A stretch of 25,448 nt of DNA from the NCBI GenBank assembly GCA_035570275.1, contig DATMNI010000152.1, positions 1 through 25,448 on the forward strand, read 5' to 3'. Each line of letters starts with the position of its first letter. The first letter of the stretch is position 1. The position numbers were made by a program, and so were the translations under genes. Source of the stretch: DATMNI01 sp035570275 (lineage in GTDB: Bacteria; Acidobacteriota; Terriglobia; Bryobacterales; Bryobacteraceae). Shown one piece after another: positions 24,058 through 25,448 of this stretch. The notes beneath the pieces are model-generated. The model had not been told where the DNA came from and ran no database searches. It saw only the letters and a list, made by a program, of their open reading frames with translations.

Positions 24058-25448
24058 TCACTTGCGGAAATTCGTATCGCCCACCACGGGGCCCTCGCCG
24101 TTATCCGTAATGGTTCCCGGATGCCACTGGCGGGCAACATCGATGTCCGCCACGGCAGAGGCAGTCAGCGCGTTCAGATCGACGAGCCGGTTCAGCCGGC
24201 CGAGGTACTGCGGTTTGTACTGACCAGTCGCGATGCCGGCATAAGCCTTCCAATGAGCCAGCGCGGCCTCGAGATGGCGCACTGCGGAGGCGCGACGTTC
24301 TGCTTTGCCGTCGCTGTCGAACAACGCGAGGTCGCCCGCCGCGAGTATCTTTTCGGCGTAGTATTCGGCGAGATCGGCCATGGCGTCTGCATCGCCCAGG
24401 GTGAGGCGCAGTTCCTTGTTCTTTCCCGCGGCGGGTCTTACTTCCTCCACCAGCCGGTGCGCCGCGGCGGCGTTCCTTTGCAGTTCCGCGGCGACTGCAA
24501 GCGGGGTGATCCCGTCCATCTTTTCACCTTTGAGCAATCGCGTTCGCCACTGACGCACATTCAGATGCCGCTTCCGGGCATCGTCTGTCCCTGAATGAAA
24601 TCAGCGACGGTGAAGAAGCCGGTGCCGTGCCCACTTTGGATGTTGGCTTCGGGGAACCATTTGAAATCCAGGTCGCGCCAGAAAAAGCGGGTGACCTGCG
24701 GCATGGTTTTCGAGGCGGCGGCTATCGCCTCATATATTTTGACGGCAGGGGCGCCGGGAAAACGCGCGCCCAGCATGCGCTCGAAAAGCGCGTTCGGCAA
24801 ATCGGGCTCATAGCTCAGCCGGCCCAACAGGGCAAAACTGTACCATTGCTTCTGCATCACGAGCTGCCGCGGTTTTTCCGGGGCCTTGTCGATGAATTCG
24901 CGGCCCCAGTTGTAGCCATCGGGTCCCATGTTGAAACCCGCCACGCGATCCGCTCCGGGCATGTTCTTGATGTAAGCTCGCGCAAAGTCGGGGTCGCCCC
25001 AGCGGAAGCTGTAAATATCGTCGTTTCTCACCTCGAGCCACGTGCGGAGATTCTTCGGCATTTCCGCCAGCACCGGCGCGATGAACGGCGGATTCGGCTC
25101 GGAATACATATGCGCGACGGAGTACTTAAAACTGAAGTCGAACGGGCCCGGATACTCTTTGAAAGAGTCGATCGATTCCGACTGCGACGTCTGGTGATAC
25201 CTGTGAATCAGGCGGAAGGGGCGGTTCGGTTCGTTTTTGAGCGCGTCGCGTACACCTTCGCCGTAGGTCTTCCAAAGCCAGGCTTCGTGGTCGAAGGGTC
25301 CCCGCGTGCTGCTCATGTTCTCGCCCGCGGTGATGCCGATCCCTGCCAGCAGCGGATAGGTCTTGACTGTTTCCCGTACACTCGCGCGGAAGTAAGCGAT
25401 GGTCTCGGGATTGTTGCCGTCTTCGGTGATGCCGTGTTTGCCTTCCGT
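24058..25448 (-). pseudogene. GH67-like glycosyl hydrolase, paralogue of the 12940 gene; one frameshift; runs off the right edge
   Basis: The frame enters from beyond the window (HGITEDGNNPETIAYFRASV, TYPLLAGIGITAGENM with the likely active-site Glu), so it is N-terminally partial here. It continues through WLWKTYGEGVRDALKNEPNR, FRLIHRYHQTSQ, FKYSVAHMYSEPNPPFIAPV, TWLEVRNDDIYSFRWGDPDF and GFNMGPDGYNWGREFID to GFFTVADFIQGQTMPGSGI, where a TGA stands at 24561-24563. Adding one base there joins it to LNVRQWRTRLLKGEKMDGIT and the C-terminal helical region ending in VVGDTNFRK (stop 24058-24060). Compared with the copy at 12940-14346, protein and DNA are closely similar. A single one-base lesion means either early decay or a base-calling error. 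The alpha-glucuronidase (GH67-like) name is moderately sure. Confidence 0.72.

Noticed and set aside
23257..24594. 445-codon open frame on the plus strand
   Set aside because: Antisense to the two right-end pseudogenes, whose minus-strand reading shows conserved motifs.

Overview
The window looks like a piece of a GC-rich, soil-type bacterial chromosome, most probably Acidobacteriota of the Bryobacterales/Solibacter kind. This is inferred from the gene content: many secreted plant-polymer enzymes (GH95, GH51, GH3, GH67-like, tannase, carboxylesterase, esterases with an N-terminal E-set domain), a quinoprotein dehydrogenase, and secreted proteins carrying Gly/Arg/Pro/Ala-rich linkers. No rRNA, tRNA or CRISPR array was seen.

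Layout. 2-738 holds a RES/Xre-type toxin-antitoxin pair (antitoxin cut by the left edge, genes overlapping by one base). 1026-4777 is a GH95 alpha-L-fucosidase-type gene split by a complete 1315-bp insertion sequence (1515-2829; 15-bp perfect terminal inverted repeats, 4-bp target duplication CTAT). Removing the IS and one target copy restores a single 810-residue frame. Next come an intact E-set/esterase (minus), a 3'-truncated tannase/feruloyl esterase (plus), an intact type-B carboxylesterase (minus), an esterase remnant that lost its catalytic core (plus), a cytochrome c-PQQ dehydrogenase (minus) and a truncated VOC-fold gene (minus).

12940-14346 is a badly decayed GH67-like glycosyl hydrolase gene. 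18780 down to 14382 is a minus-strand block: LysR regulator (broken), alpha/beta hydrolase (frameshifted), CaiB/BaiF CoA-transferase (intact) and a 57-codon N-terminal stub of a CitMHS-type citrate transporter. It looks like a former ester-to-organic-acid uptake and activation locus of which only the CoA-transferase frame survives. A GH3 C-terminal scrap (18871-19148), an intact Tat-exported GH51 arabinofuranosidase (minus) and an intact secreted esterase (plus) follow. The right end carries two further broken minus-strand genes. One is an N-terminally deleted remnant of a second sugar-hydrolase-associated family. The other is a paralogue of the 12940 gene that runs off the window.

The main theme is decay. 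Eleven genes are disrupted (IS insertion, truncation, internal deletion, single-base indels, stops) among eight intact ones. Most long neighbouring genes have no indel at all, so base-calling error alone is a poor explanation. A second theme is a shared Gly/Arg/Pro/Ala-rich linker found in six unrelated secreted enzymes.
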